Below, piece by piece: positions 1-7,263 of a stretch of DNA of 29,107 nt. This stretch comes from DASQFQ01 sp038238015 (GTDB taxonomy: Bacteria; Actinomycetota; Thermoleophilia; Solirubrobacterales; Solirubrobacteraceae). How positions within the stretch are numbered: the stretch's first letter is position 1; the number at the start of each line of letters is the position of its first letter. The notes beneath the pieces were generated by a model. That model had not been told where the DNA came from. It did no database searches and saw nothing but the letters and a program-made list of their open reading frames with translations. Where the stretch lies: NCBI GenBank assembly GCA_038238015.1, contig JBBRYA010000047.1:1-29107 (forward strand). Reading direction: 5' to 3'. The translations under genes and the position numbers were made by a program.

Positions 1-1
1 G

Positions 2-1741
2 AAGCAGATCGACAAGGCCAAGGAGACCCTGGAGATCTACGCGCCGCTGGCGCACCGGCTCGGCATCCACGCGATCAAGTGGGAGCTCGAGGACCTCGCG
101 TTCGCCACCCTGCACCCGCGCAAGTTCCAGGAGATCAAGGGGCTGGTCAACCAGCAGCGCGAGGAGCGCGAGCACTACGTCGCCAAGGCCGGCGGCTACC
201 TGGCCAAGGAGCTCGAGGCGCTCGGCATCCGCTCGGAGATCTCCGGCCGCGCCAAGCACTTCTACTCGATCTACTCGAAGATGACCCGCAAGGGGCGCGA
301 GTTCAACGAGATCTACGACCTCACCGCGATGCGCGTGATCGTCGACTCCGTGAAGGACTGCTACGGCGCCGTCGGCGTCATCCACTCGCTCTGGAAGCCG
401 CTGCCCGGCCGCTTCAAGGACATGGTGGCGATGCCGAAGTTCAACATGTACCAGGCGCTGCACACCACGGTGATCGGGCCCGAAGGGCGGCCGCTGGAGA
501 TCCAGATCCGTACCCGCGACATGCACGAGACGGCCGAGTACGGCGTCGCCGCGCACTGGCGCTACAAGGAGGGCGGGCGCGGCAACGGCCGGCGCGACCA
601 GAGCGACGCCAAGCTGCAGTGGCTCAAGGGCCTGCTCGACTGGCAGAAGGAGGTCGACGACCCGGCGGAGTTCACCGACTCCTTGCGCGACGAGCTGATC
701 GAGGACGAGGTCTTCGTGTTCACCCCGAAGGGCGAGGTCAAGTCGCTCGCCGCGGGGGCGACGCCGCTCGACTTCGCCTACGAGGTCCACACCGACGTCG
801 GGCACCGCTGCGTCGGGGCGAAGGTCAACGGCAAGATCGTGCCGCTGCACTACGAGCTGCAGTCGGGCGACATCGTCGAGGTGTTGACCTCCAAGCGCGA
901 GCGCGGCCCCTCCCGCGACTGGCTCGCGGTGGTCAAGACCACCCGGGCGCGCAACAAGATCCGCGCCTGGTTCAAGGCCGAGTCGCGCGAGGACTCAGAG
1001 CACAAGGGCCGCCAGTTGCTGCAGGAGCACCTCCACAAGGCGGGGCTTCCGGCCCAGAAGCTGACCGGCTCGCCGCTGCTGGCCGACGTGATCCGCGAGA
1101 TGGGCTACAAGAAGGGCGACGACTTCTACATCGCGCTCGGCGGCGCAAAGATCTCGCCGAAGATCGTCGTCAACAAGGTCATGCAGCGCCTCAAACAGGG
1201 CGAGGCCGGGGTCGAGGAACCCTCGGCGGCCGAGAGCCTGCTCGACCAGCGCCGCTCTGCCCAGCGCCGGCCCGAGTCCTCCTCCTCCAAGTACGGCATC
1301 CGCGTCGAGGGCGTCCAGGAGGTCCCGCTGCGCCTGGCCAAGTGCTGCCGCCCGGTCTCGGGCGACCCGATCCTCGGCTACGTCTCGCTCGGGCGCGGCA
1401 TCACGATCCACCGCGAGGACTGCCCGAACGTCGTGGCGCTGCGCAAGGACCCCGAGCGCTTCGTCCCGGTCGCGTGGGATGGCGACAACGAGACGTCCTT
1501 CAAGGTCGAGCTGCAGATCGACGCCTGGGACCGCCACCGCCTGCTCGAGGACCTCTCGCGCACGTTCGCGGAGGCCGGCATCAACATCATCGAGGCGCGC
1601 TGCATCGTCTCGCACCCGATGGTCAAGAACCGCTTCGTCGTCGAGGTCGGCGACACCCAGGCGCTGAAGGGCGCGATCAACCGCCTGCGCGCGATCGACG
1701 CCGTCTTCGACGCCTACCGCGTCACGCCGACGGGGGGGTAG
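2..1741 (+). CDS. rel: Bifunctional (p)ppGpp synthetase/hydrolase Rel (5' end missing)
   Basis: Makes, and in the full protein hydrolyses, the stringent-response alarmone (p)ppGpp in the cytoplasm. The reading frame is open from base 2, giving 579 residues; the missing N-terminus would carry most of the HD hydrolase domain. Visible parts in order: the end of the HD region (APLAHRLGI, residues 15-23), the synthetase domain (EIYDLTAMRV, then RFKD and MPKFNMYQALHTTV), a TGS domain from about residue 237 (VFVFTPKGEV), a conserved-cysteine zinc-finger region near residue 444 (LAKCCRPVSG ... HREDCPN) and a C-terminal ACT domain (about 500-575). RFKD is the RxKD signature known from bifunctional Rel enzymes rather than synthetase-only RelA. 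It converges on the next gene with 28 bases between stops. Identity is very sure; the start lies outside the window. Confidence 0.97.
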   Translation, partial: KQIDKAKETLEIYAPLAHRLGIHAIKWELEDLAFATLHPRKFQEIKGLVNQQREEREHYVAKAGGYLAKELEALGIRSEISGRAKHFYSIYSKMTRKGREFNEIYDLTAMRVIVDSVKDCYGAVGVIHSLWKPLPGRFKDMVAMPKFNMYQALHTTVIGPEGRPLEIQIRTRDMHETAEYGVAAHWRYKEGGRGNGRRDQSDAKLQWLKGLLDWQKEVDDPAEFTDSLRDELIEDEVFVFTPKGEVKSLAAGATPLDFAYEVHTDVGHRCVGAKVNGKIVPLHYELQSGDIVEVLTSKRERGPSRDWLAVVKTTRARNKIRAWFKAESREDSEHKGRQLLQEHLHKAGLPAQKLTGSPLLADVIREMGYKKGDDFYIALGGAKISPKIVVNKVMQRLKQGEAGVEEPSAAESLLDQRRSAQRRPESSSSKYGIRVEGVQEVPLRLAKCCRPVSGDPILGYVSLGRGITIHREDCPNVVALRKDPERFVPVAWDGDNETSFKVELQIDAWDRHRLLEDLSRTFAEAGINIIEARCIVSHPMVKNRFVVEVGDTQALKGAINRLRAIDAVFDAYRVTPTGG

Positions 1742-1769
1742 GCAGCCAGTGCCACCGGGACAACGGGGG

Positions 1770-2237
1770 CTAGCGCAAACTCTGGCAAGCCTGGGCGGCA
1801 TGCAGGACGACCGCCGGAGGCTGCGAGCCGGCCGGCGCGCGCTTGAGCTCGGCCTCGAGCGCCGACAGGCGCGCCGGATCGTGGCCGACGCCCGCCAGCA
1901 CATGGTCTGAGAAGCACTCGCAGTAGCGCCGCGGGGCACCCTGGTCGGTGCATCCCGCGAGCATTTCCGTCCGCGCCTGCGCCACCGACCCCGTATCGGC
2001 GGGGCGGCCCGGCGCGCCCGCCGTCTGATCCGGCCGCACCTGGCTCACAAACGCGCCCAGCATCAGCACAATCACCACGACGAGCTCGACCACGGTCGCC
2101 GCGCGCGAGCGCAGCCCCCTGGCGAAGACGCCTCGCGACAGCCGCCGCACCAGCACGATGGCGGCGGCGATCAGCAACAGGTCGATGGTCACTCGGCCGG
2201 CGATCTGGCCCGCGTGATAGGCGTCGGCGAACGTCAC
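1770..2237 (-). CDS. Hypothetical small membrane protein with C-terminal Cys motif
   Basis: A 155-residue protein I do not recognise. It starts at a GTG. Two hydrophobic segments are visible, at about residues 17-31 (TIDLLLIAAAIVLV) and 48-63 (VVELVVVIVLMLGAFV). The C-terminal half is soluble and carries the pattern GC-x9-C-E-C (GCTDQGAPRRYCECFSDH), followed by a helical, Leu/Ala-rich tail with one more Cys. The three clustered Cys could bind metal or form disulfides; with two membrane passes the tail would lie on the same side as the N-terminus. It lies between convergent rel and the lipid kinase gene, 46 bases from the latter's stop and on the same strand. Coding status is supported by typical GC-rich codon use and plausible topology; function is unknown. 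Confidence 0.65.
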   Translation of the reverse strand: MTFADAYHAGQIAGRVTIDLLLIAAAIVLVRRLSRGVFARGLRSRAATVVELVVVIVLMLGAFVSQVRPDQTAGAPGRPADTGSVAQARTEMLAGCTDQGAPRRYCECFSDHVLAGVGHDPARLSALEAELKRAPAGSQPPAVVLHAAQACQSLR

Positions 2238-2283
2238 GCGCGGACGATATCGGCGCCCTCCGCGCGCCCCTTCAGTTGCCCGC

Positions 2284-3267
2284 TCAGCACACGATCTTCA
2301 GCGCGCCGGCGGCGACGCCGAACGCGGCCTCCTCGGAGGTGCCGACGTAATCGCCGTCGACCTGGACGGGCACCGGACGCCCGTCGGCCGAGCGCACGAG
2401 CACGTCGTGGGCAGGGCCGAACTCGGTGACGTGGCGGTGGCGCGCGACGCGGGCGTGCTTGCTCAGCGCCCGGAACAGCACGCTCGGCACGTCGAACGGT
2501 GCCGCGCGGTCGAGCACCACGCCCGAGAGATCGCCGGAGTCGAGCTCTGAGCCGTCGGTGAGGTCTATCGGACGGCCCTCGAAGTAGGTGTAGGGCCGGC
2601 CGTTCTGGATGAACGCGCTGACGCCCTCGAGTGTCTGGCCGCCGACCAGCACCTCCAGCTGCGGCGGGCGCAGCGTGTAGCGGCGCAGGAAGGTGGCGAC
2701 CGCCGACTGGGTGAAGTACCAGGGCCCCAGGCGCGCCTTGAGCTTGGGGTTGCGATCCACCCGCTCGACCACGCTCGCGTCGAGCCCCATGCCGGCGGAG
2801 AACACGAACCAGCGGCCGTTGACGCGCCCGAGGTCGACCCGCCGCACGCGCCAGTCGTCGGCGAGGCGGAGCAGGTGCTCGGTGGCGTCGACCACGTCGG
2901 TGGGGATGCCGAGCATCCGGCAGTAGACGTTGGTCGCCCCGCCGGGCAGGCAGGTCAGCGGCGTGGCCGAGCCGGCGAGCCCGTTGGCGGCCTCATTGAC
3001 CGTCCCATCGCCCCCGAAGGCGACGACGATGTCATAGCCCTCCTGCGCGGCCTCGCGGCAGAGCTCGATGCCGTGGCCCTTGCGCTGGGTGTCGACGGCG
3101 TGGACCTGGAAGCGCCCCTGCAGCGCGTAGACGACGAGGTGCTTGAGGCGGTCGGACATCGTCGTCGCGTACGGGTTGACAATGACCAGCATCCGCTTGC
3201 GGTCCGGCGTGCGCTCGAGTGCGGCGACCTCGGCGAGGCGCTCGAGCGACGCCGCCGCGTCTGGCAC
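2284..3267 (-). CDS. Diacylglycerol kinase-family lipid kinase
   Basis: Predicted ATP-dependent lipid kinase of the DAGK/YegS/LCB5 type, phosphorylating a membrane lipid alcohol such as diacylglycerol. The catalytic-domain signature is clear: VIVNPYAT near the N-terminus, VVAFGGDGTVNEAANGL around residues 82-97 (nucleotide-binding GGDGT at 85-89), then LPGGATNVYCRMLG. The C-terminal beta domain includes an acidic GSELDSGDL stretch and a VQVDGDYVG motif. I choose the GTG at 3267, which shares one base with the upstream corA stop (TAGTG), giving 327 residues. The ATG at 3192 (just before LVIVNP) would remove 25 residues and is a real alternative, since the kinase fold begins there. An open frame upstream of 3267 lies inside corA and is a shadow. 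It is probably co-transcribed with corA; the exact lipid substrate cannot be told. Confidence 0.9.
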   Translation of the reverse strand: MPDAAASLERLAEVAALERTPDRKRMLVIVNPYATTMSDRLKHLVVYALQGRFQVHAVDTQRKGHGIELCREAAQEGYDIVVAFGGDGTVNEAANGLAGSATPLTCLPGGATNVYCRMLGIPTDVVDATEHLLRLADDWRVRRVDLGRVNGRWFVFSAGMGLDASVVERVDRNPKLKARLGPWYFTQSAVATFLRRYTLRPPQLEVLVGGQTLEGVSAFIQNGRPYTYFEGRPIDLTDGSELDSGDLSGVVLDRAAPFDVPSVLFRALSKHARVARHRHVTEFGPAHDVLVRSADGRPVPVQVDGDYVGTSEEAAFGVAAGALKIVC

Positions 3268-4271
3268 TACAGGAACCCGCGCTTGCGGAAGTAGCCCAGC
3301 ATCGCGGCCAGCACGACCACCATCGTGGCGATGATGATCCAGAACGCGGTGATCGACTGCTCGCCGGGCACGCGCACGTTCATGCCCCAGATCGAGGCGA
3401 TCAGCGTGAGCGGCAGGATGATCACGCTGAAGGCGGTGAGCACGCGCAGGATCTCGTTGACGCGGTGCGAGATCGCGGACTCGTTGGTGTCCTCGAGGCC
3501 CTGAACGACCTCCTTGTAGTTCTCGAGCATGTCCCACACGCGCTCGGAGGCGTCGACGATGTCGTCGAAGTAGATGTCGAGGTCCTCGGCGATGTAGCGC
3601 GTCTTGGTCCGCTCGAGGTCGCGGAAGGCGGCGCGCTGCGGGCGGACGACCTTGCGGAAGTTGATGATCTCCTGCTTGACGTTTGAGATGTCGCGGACGA
3701 CCTCGGCCGAGCTCTCGCCCTCAAAGATCTCCTGCTCGATGCGCTCGAGCTTGTTGCCCATCTTGCGCAGCATCGGGAACGAGGAGTCCACGCAATCGTC
3801 GACGATCTTGTAGAGCAGGTAGCCGGCGCCCTTTGAGAACAGCTGCTCGCGCAGCTCCTCTGACGCGCGGCAGCGATCAAACAGGTAGGAGATCGGCTGC
3901 AGCGGCTCGTTGGGCAGCGTGATCAGGTAGTCGGGGCCGACGAAGATGTCGACCTCGGCCGCGTTCAGGCGCGCGACGCTCTTGTCGTAGCGCGGGAAGT
4001 GCAGGACGATGAACAGGTAGTCGTCGTACTCGTCGACCTTCGGGCGCTGGTTGCGCGAGCTGACGTCCTCGTAGTCGAGGTCGTGGAAGTCGAAGTGCTC
4101 GCCCAGCCAGGCGAGGTCGGCCGGACGTGGGCGCTCAATGTTGATCCAGCGCAGCCCGGGCGCCTCGACGATCTCGACGCGCGGATCCTCGCGCTCTGGA
4201 GTCTGGGGCTCAGGCCGCGCGCGGGAGCGCGTGATGCGGCGGCCGAGCCGGGGCTTGGGAAGGTTCGGCAT
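3267..4271 (-). CDS. corA: CorA-family magnesium/divalent cation channel
   Basis: A 334-residue CorA-type inner-membrane channel for Mg2+ (the family also takes Co2+/Ni2+). A long, charged cytoplasmic N-terminal domain is followed by the extended stalk helix (LENYKEVVQGLEDTNESAISHRVNEI) and two C-terminal transmembrane helices. The selectivity motif GMN is at residues 296-298 (SIWGMN), at the end of the first helix; the last helix is FWIIIATMVVVLAAMLGYF and the protein ends in the basic RKRGFL typical of the family. The ATG start at 4271 gives a normal family length. The stop overlaps the start of the downstream lipid kinase by one base, so translation is probably coupled. It diverges from the SAM-riboswitch/thrC-like unit. 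Confidence 0.95.
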   Translation of the reverse strand: MPNLPKPRLGRRITRSRARPEPQTPEREDPRVEIVEAPGLRWINIERPRPADLAWLGEHFDFHDLDYEDVSSRNQRPKVDEYDDYLFIVLHFPRYDKSVARLNAAEVDIFVGPDYLITLPNEPLQPISYLFDRCRASEELREQLFSKGAGYLLYKIVDDCVDSSFPMLRKMGNKLERIEQEIFEGESSAEVVRDISNVKQEIINFRKVVRPQRAAFRDLERTKTRYIAEDLDIYFDDIVDASERVWDMLENYKEVVQGLEDTNESAISHRVNEILRVLTAFSVIILPLTLIASIWGMNVRVPGEQSITAFWIIIATMVVVLAAMLGYFRKRGFL

Positions 4272-4349
4272 GGCGCGGACTGAAGGGGTCGTCGATCGCG
4301 GACATCACGCTTTGCAGTCTACGGTAGGATGCCGCGCACATAGCAGTAC

Positions 4350-4465
4350 GCATCCAGAGGGGTGGAGGGACTGGCCCAGTGAAACCCCGCCAACCACTCC
4401 GTCGTCCGCGACGGAAACGGTGGCAATTCCAATCAGGCTCCAAGACGAACAGCCTGGGAGATGCG
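4350..4465 (+). promoter_or_regulatory. SAM-I (S-box) riboswitch aptamer
   Basis: The sequence contains the S-box core almost letter for letter: AGAGGGGTGGAGGGACTGGC at 4356-4375, then GTGAAACCCCGCCAACC (4379-4395), GGTGGCAATTCC (4419-4430) and GGGAGATGCG (4456-4465). The closing P1 helix is CGCATC (4350-4355) with GATGCG (4460-4465). The family binds S-adenosylmethionine and in nearly all known cases turns off methionine, cysteine or SAM supply genes when SAM is plentiful. It lies 65 bases upstream of the thrC-like gene on the same strand. A weak TAGGAT at 4325-4330 could be the -10 of its promoter. Confidence 0.95.
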
Positions 4466-4492
4466 GTCAGGGCAACCGCCTCTCAGGCTACG

Positions 4493-4520
4493 CCTCCGCC
4501 GCAGACCCCTCAGGCGGAGG
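4493..4520 (+). promoter_or_regulatory. Shine-Dalgarno-sequestering hairpin (riboswitch expression platform)
   Basis: CCTCCGCC at 4493-4500 pairs perfectly with GGCGGAGG at 4513-4520 around a 12-base loop. The 3' arm contains the ribosome-binding site (GGAGG, 4516-4520) for the ATG at 4530, nine bases on. There is no T-tract, so this looks like translational rather than transcriptional control. A competing pairing is also visible: GAGATGCGG (4458-4466, including the P1 3' strand) can pair with CCGCCTCTC (4477-4485) with one mismatch, which would be mutually exclusive with the SAM-bound P1. The pairings are read from sequence; the switching logic is inference. Confidence 0.7.
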
Positions 4521-4529
4521 AATCCCCAA

Positions 4530-5774
4530 ATGCCGGCAGATGCCCTGAAGTGCAAGGAGTGTTCCACCACCTATCCGCTCGAGGCTCGCTACGTGTGCGA
4601 TCGCTGCTTCGGGCCGCTCGAGGTGGCCTACCGGCCGCCCGAGTCCAGCGCCGCTGAGCTCAAGCGGCGGATCCAGGCCGGTCCGCACACGCTGTGGCGC
4701 TACGCGGACTTCCTCCCGCTGGAGGGGTCGCCGCGCGCCGCGCTGCCCACCGGCTGGACACCGCTCGTGCGCGCCGACCGGCTGGCCGAGCGCCTCGGCC
4801 TCGGCGAGCTGTGGGTCAAGAACGAGACTGCCAACCCGACGCACTCCTTCAAGGACCGCGTCGTCTCGGTCGCGCTCGCGCGCGCCCAGGAGCTTGGCTT
4901 CCACACGATCGCCTGCGCCTCCACGGGCAACCTCGCCAACGCCGTGGCCGCCCACGCCGCCGCCGCCGGCCTGCCCGCCTACGTGCTGATCCCGGCCGAC
5001 CTCGAGGAGCCCAAGATCCTGGCGACCGGCGCCTACGGCGCCAACGTGGTCGCGATCAAGGGCAACTACGACGCGGTCAACCGCCTCTGCACCGAGCTCG
5101 CGGGCGAGCGCGACGACTGGGCGTTCGTCAACGTCAACCTGCGCCCCTACTACGCCGAGGGCTCCAAGACGCTGGCCTTCGAGGTCGCCGAGCAGCTTGG
5201 CTGGGAGCTCCCGGACCGGGTCGTGGCCCCCGTGGCCTCGGGCTCGCTGTTCACCAAGCTCGCTCGCGCGTTTCAGGAGTGGATCGACTGCGGGCTGCTC
5301 AAGGGCGAGCTGCCCAAGATGAACGGCGCCCAGGCCCAGGGCTGCTCCCCGGTCGCCCAGGCCTTCGAGGCCGGCACGGCGATCTGCCGCCCGGTCAAGC
5401 CGGACACGATCGCCAAGTCGCTGGCGATCGGCAACCCCGCCGACGGGCCCTACGCGGTCGAGCTGGCCCAGCGGACCGGCGGCAGCGTCGACGCGGTCAC
5501 CGACGACGAGATCCGCGCGGGCATCCGCCTGCTGGCCGAGACGACCGGCATCTTCACCGAGACCGCCGGCGGCGTGACCACCGCGACCCTGGCCAAGCTG
5601 GCCGAGCGGGGCGACATCGATGCCTCCGAGCGCGTCGTGCTGTGCATCACCGGCGACGGCCTGAAGACCATCGACGTCGTGCGCGGCTCGTTCGAGATCG
5701 CCGAGATCGAGCCCAAGCTCAGCGACTTCGAGGCGGCCGTGTCGGGCTTCGCCTCCACCGCGGCGGCGGCTTGA
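4530..5774 (+). CDS. thrC: Threonine synthase-like PLP enzyme under SAM riboswitch control
   Basis: A 414-residue fold-type II PLP enzyme of the threonine synthase family, which normally converts O-phosphohomoserine plus water to threonine. An N-terminal zinc ribbon has Cys at 8, 11, 23 and 26 (CKEC ... CDRC). The PLP lysine is Lys108 in NPTHSFKDR; the phosphate-binding STGN loop follows (ACASTGNLANAVA), and GDGLKT lies near the C-terminus. The ATG at 4530 is chosen because GGCGGAGG sits nine bases upstream; open frame further 5' lies in the riboswitch. It overlaps the CysO-like gene by one base (TGATG). Being under a SAM switch and paired with a sulfur carrier, it may not be, or not only be, a threonine synthase: a sulfhydrylase acting on O-phosphohomoserine is an alternative. 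Family assignment is sure; reaction uncertain. Confidence 0.9.
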   Translation: MPADALKCKECSTTYPLEARYVCDRCFGPLEVAYRPPESSAAELKRRIQAGPHTLWRYADFLPLEGSPRAALPTGWTPLVRADRLAERLGLGELWVKNETANPTHSFKDRVVSVALARAQELGFHTIACASTGNLANAVAAHAAAAGLPAYVLIPADLEEPKILATGAYGANVVAIKGNYDAVNRLCTELAGERDDWAFVNVNLRPYYAEGSKTLAFEVAEQLGWELPDRVVAPVASGSLFTKLARAFQEWIDCGLLKGELPKMNGAQAQGCSPVAQAFEAGTAICRPVKPDTIAKSLAIGNPADGPYAVELAQRTGGSVDAVTDDEIRAGIRLLAETTGIFTETAGGVTTATLAKLAERGDIDASERVVLCITGDGLKTIDVVRGSFEIAEIEPKLSDFEAAVSGFASTAAAA

Positions 5775-6046
5775 TGGCGACGGTCAAGCTCCCCACCCAG
5801 CTCCGCGACGCCGCGGGCGGCGCCAGCCAGGCCCAAGCGCCCGGCAGCACGGTCGGCGAGGTCCTGGAGGCGCTCTACGGAGAGCACGGGGAGTTGCGTG
5901 AGCGGCTCTCCGACGGCGACGGCGGCCTGCGCCGCTTCGTCAACGTCTACCTCGGCGGCGAGGACATCCGCTTCCTCGACGGCCTCGACACCAAGGTCGG
6001 CGAGTCCGACGAGGTCACGATCCTGCCGGCGGTCGCGGGGGGTTAG
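5774..6046 (+). CDS. MoaD/ThiS-family sulfur carrier protein, CysO-like
   Basis: A 90-residue beta-grasp (ubiquitin-like) protein. The C-terminus reads RFVNVYLGGEDIRFLDGL ... VTILPAVAGG, ending in the free Gly-Gly that is adenylated and converted to a thiocarboxylate in this family. From memory, the C-terminal half matches Mycobacterium tuberculosis CysO (RFVNIYVNDEDVRF, VTILPAVAGG) much better than molybdopterin MoaD. CysO delivers sulfur to the PLP enzyme CysM, which uses O-phosphoserine. Here the partner next door is the thrC-like enzyme, whose stop shares a base with this ATG (TGATG), so the two are translationally coupled and under the same SAM riboswitch. No activating E1-like enzyme or Mec-type JAMM peptidase lies in the window. 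It converges on the BKACE gene with a 4-base overlap of stop codons. Confidence 0.92.
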   Translation: MATVKLPTQLRDAAGGASQAQAPGSTVGEVLEALYGEHGELRERLSDGDGGLRRFVNVYLGGEDIRFLDGLDTKVGESDEVTILPAVAGG

Positions 6047-6756
6047 CCCGCGCCGAGCGCGCGGGCTGCGCGCACGAGCGCGACGTTGCCCTTGGTGCGC
6101 TCGCCGCCCGGGTCGTAGAGCGTGTCCTCCAGCCCGACCCGGGTGTCGATCCCGCGGGCGACCGCGTCGGCGATCAGCACCCAGGTCGCCTCGCCGTCGC
6201 CGTGCTGGAGCCGCGGCGCCGTGAGGGCGTGGCGATCGAGCGCCGCGTGGATCGCGGCGACGAGCGCAAGTGCTTCGGCGGCGCCGACGGCGACCGGCTC
6301 GATGAGTACCCGGGTGACGCGTGCGCCGAGGCCCGATGCCGCGAGCCGCTCGGCGTCCTCGACGCTCCAGACGCCGGCCTCTATTCCGACTCCGGCATCG
6401 AGCAGCGCCTCCATGACCCTTGGAGCCTCCGGCTCGGACAGGTTCACCGAGCTGTAGTCGGGAGCCCGCCACGCCCGGACGAGCGCCAGGCGCTGCTCGA
6501 GGTCGGGCTCGATCCACGCGCCGGTGCTGACGCCGACGGGCACGCCGCAGGCCGCTCGCACGGTGCTCACGACCGCCTCGACCGTCGCCGCGTCGAGGCG
6601 CTCGCGCCCGCCGGCGTCGCGCGGATGCAGGTGGACGGCGCGGGCGCCGGCGGCGACGCACTCGGCTGCGTCGCGCGCGAGCTCCTCTGCCGACACCGGC
6701 ATCGCGGGGTGCTCGGCCTTGGTGAAGGGGCCGTTGAGGGCGGCCTGGAGCAACAT
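6043..6756 (-). CDS. BKACE family (DUF849) 3-keto-5-aminohexanoate cleavage-like protein
   Basis: A 237-residue protein of the beta-keto acid cleavage enzyme family: zinc TIM-barrel enzymes that condense a beta-keto acid with acetyl-CoA. Family marks are AALNGPFTKAEHPAMPVSAEELA at the N-terminus, the zinc-ligand motif AVHLHPRD (about residues 41-48), SVNLSEPEA, and the C-terminal RVGLEDTLYDPGGERTKGNVALV. It is shorter than most members (about 270-310 residues), so the substrate is not predictable. The ATG at 6756 abuts the upstream acetyltransferase stop exactly (TGAATG), implying coupled translation. Its stop overlaps the convergent CysO-like gene by four bases. Confidence 0.85.
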   Translation of the reverse strand: MLLQAALNGPFTKAEHPAMPVSAEELARDAAECVAAGARAVHLHPRDAGGRERLDAATVEAVVSTVRAACGVPVGVSTGAWIEPDLEQRLALVRAWRAPDYSSVNLSEPEAPRVMEALLDAGVGIEAGVWSVEDAERLAASGLGARVTRVLIEPVAVGAAEALALVAAIHAALDRHALTAPRLQHGDGEATWVLIADAVARGIDTRVGLEDTLYDPGGERTKGNVALVRAARALGAG

Positions 6757-7263
6757 TCAGGCGAGCTCTTCGGCGAGCAGGTCCATCAGCAGGCCGTCGT
6801 GCCAGCGGCCGTCGAGGCCGAGCTCGTACTCGCGCATGACCCCGACAGGGCGAAAGCCGACTCGCTCGTAGGCGGCGATCGCGCGGGCGTTCGCGGCCGC
6901 GGGGTCGATCGTCAGCCGGCGGTGCCCGCGAGCCTGGATCAGCCAGGCGATCGCGAGCCGCAGCGCGGCCGGCCCGAGCCCGCGGTCCTGGAAGCCGGGA
7001 GCGAGGATGATGTCCACGCCCGCCGAGCGATAGCCGGGCTCGTTCTCCTCGGTGAAGGCCAGCCAGCCGGCGAGCTCGCCGCCGGCCTCGACCGCGAACG
7101 CGTCACCGTCCATGCGCAGGTCCTCACGGGTCTTCTCGGGATCGTCTGCGGGACCCCACCACTCGCGGACGCCCGGCAGCGTCACGATCTCGGCGAGCGC
7201 ATCGACGTCCTCGACGGTCAGCGGCCGCAGGGCAACGCGGTCGTCGCGCAGCGTCGGGAGCAT
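6757..7263 (-). CDS. GNAT-family N-acetyltransferase
   Basis: A 168-residue acetyltransferase of the GCN5-related (RimJ/RimL or aminoglycoside 6'-like) group, transferring acetyl from acetyl-CoA to an amine. The N-terminus reads LRDDRVALRPLTVEDVDALAEI, followed by the core GGELAGWLAF, VDIILAPGFQDRGLGPAALRLAIAWLI (acetyl-CoA loop QDRGLGPAA) and ARAIAAYERVGFRPVGVMREYEL, a classical C-terminal GNAT motif. I use the ATG at 7263; open frame extends to 7392 but that N-terminal segment has no family features and would overlap the desaturase start. It is followed without gap by the BKACE gene and is divergent from the desaturase. The substrate is unknown. Confidence 0.88.
   Translation of the reverse strand: MLPTLRDDRVALRPLTVEDVDALAEIVTLPGVREWWGPADDPEKTREDLRMDGDAFAVEAGGELAGWLAFTEENEPGYRSAGVDIILAPGFQDRGLGPAALRLAIAWLIQARGHRRLTIDPAAANARAIAAYERVGFRPVGVMREYELGLDGRWHDGLLMDLLAEELA

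Noticed and set aside
79..1773. Long plus-strand open frame (564 codons) overlapping rel
   Set aside because: Arginine/proline/glycine-rich shadow in another frame of a clear Rel protein; no domain features.
3219..3686. Plus-strand open frames opposite corA
   Set aside because: Repetitive Asp/His/Arg composition and no start context; corA is unambiguous.
4530..4607. Selenium or rubredoxin-like domain in the N-terminus of the ThrC-like protein
   Set aside because: Two CxxC pairs at 8/11 and 23/26 are the ordinary zinc ribbon of this ThrC subgroup; no in-frame TGA or rubredoxin signature.
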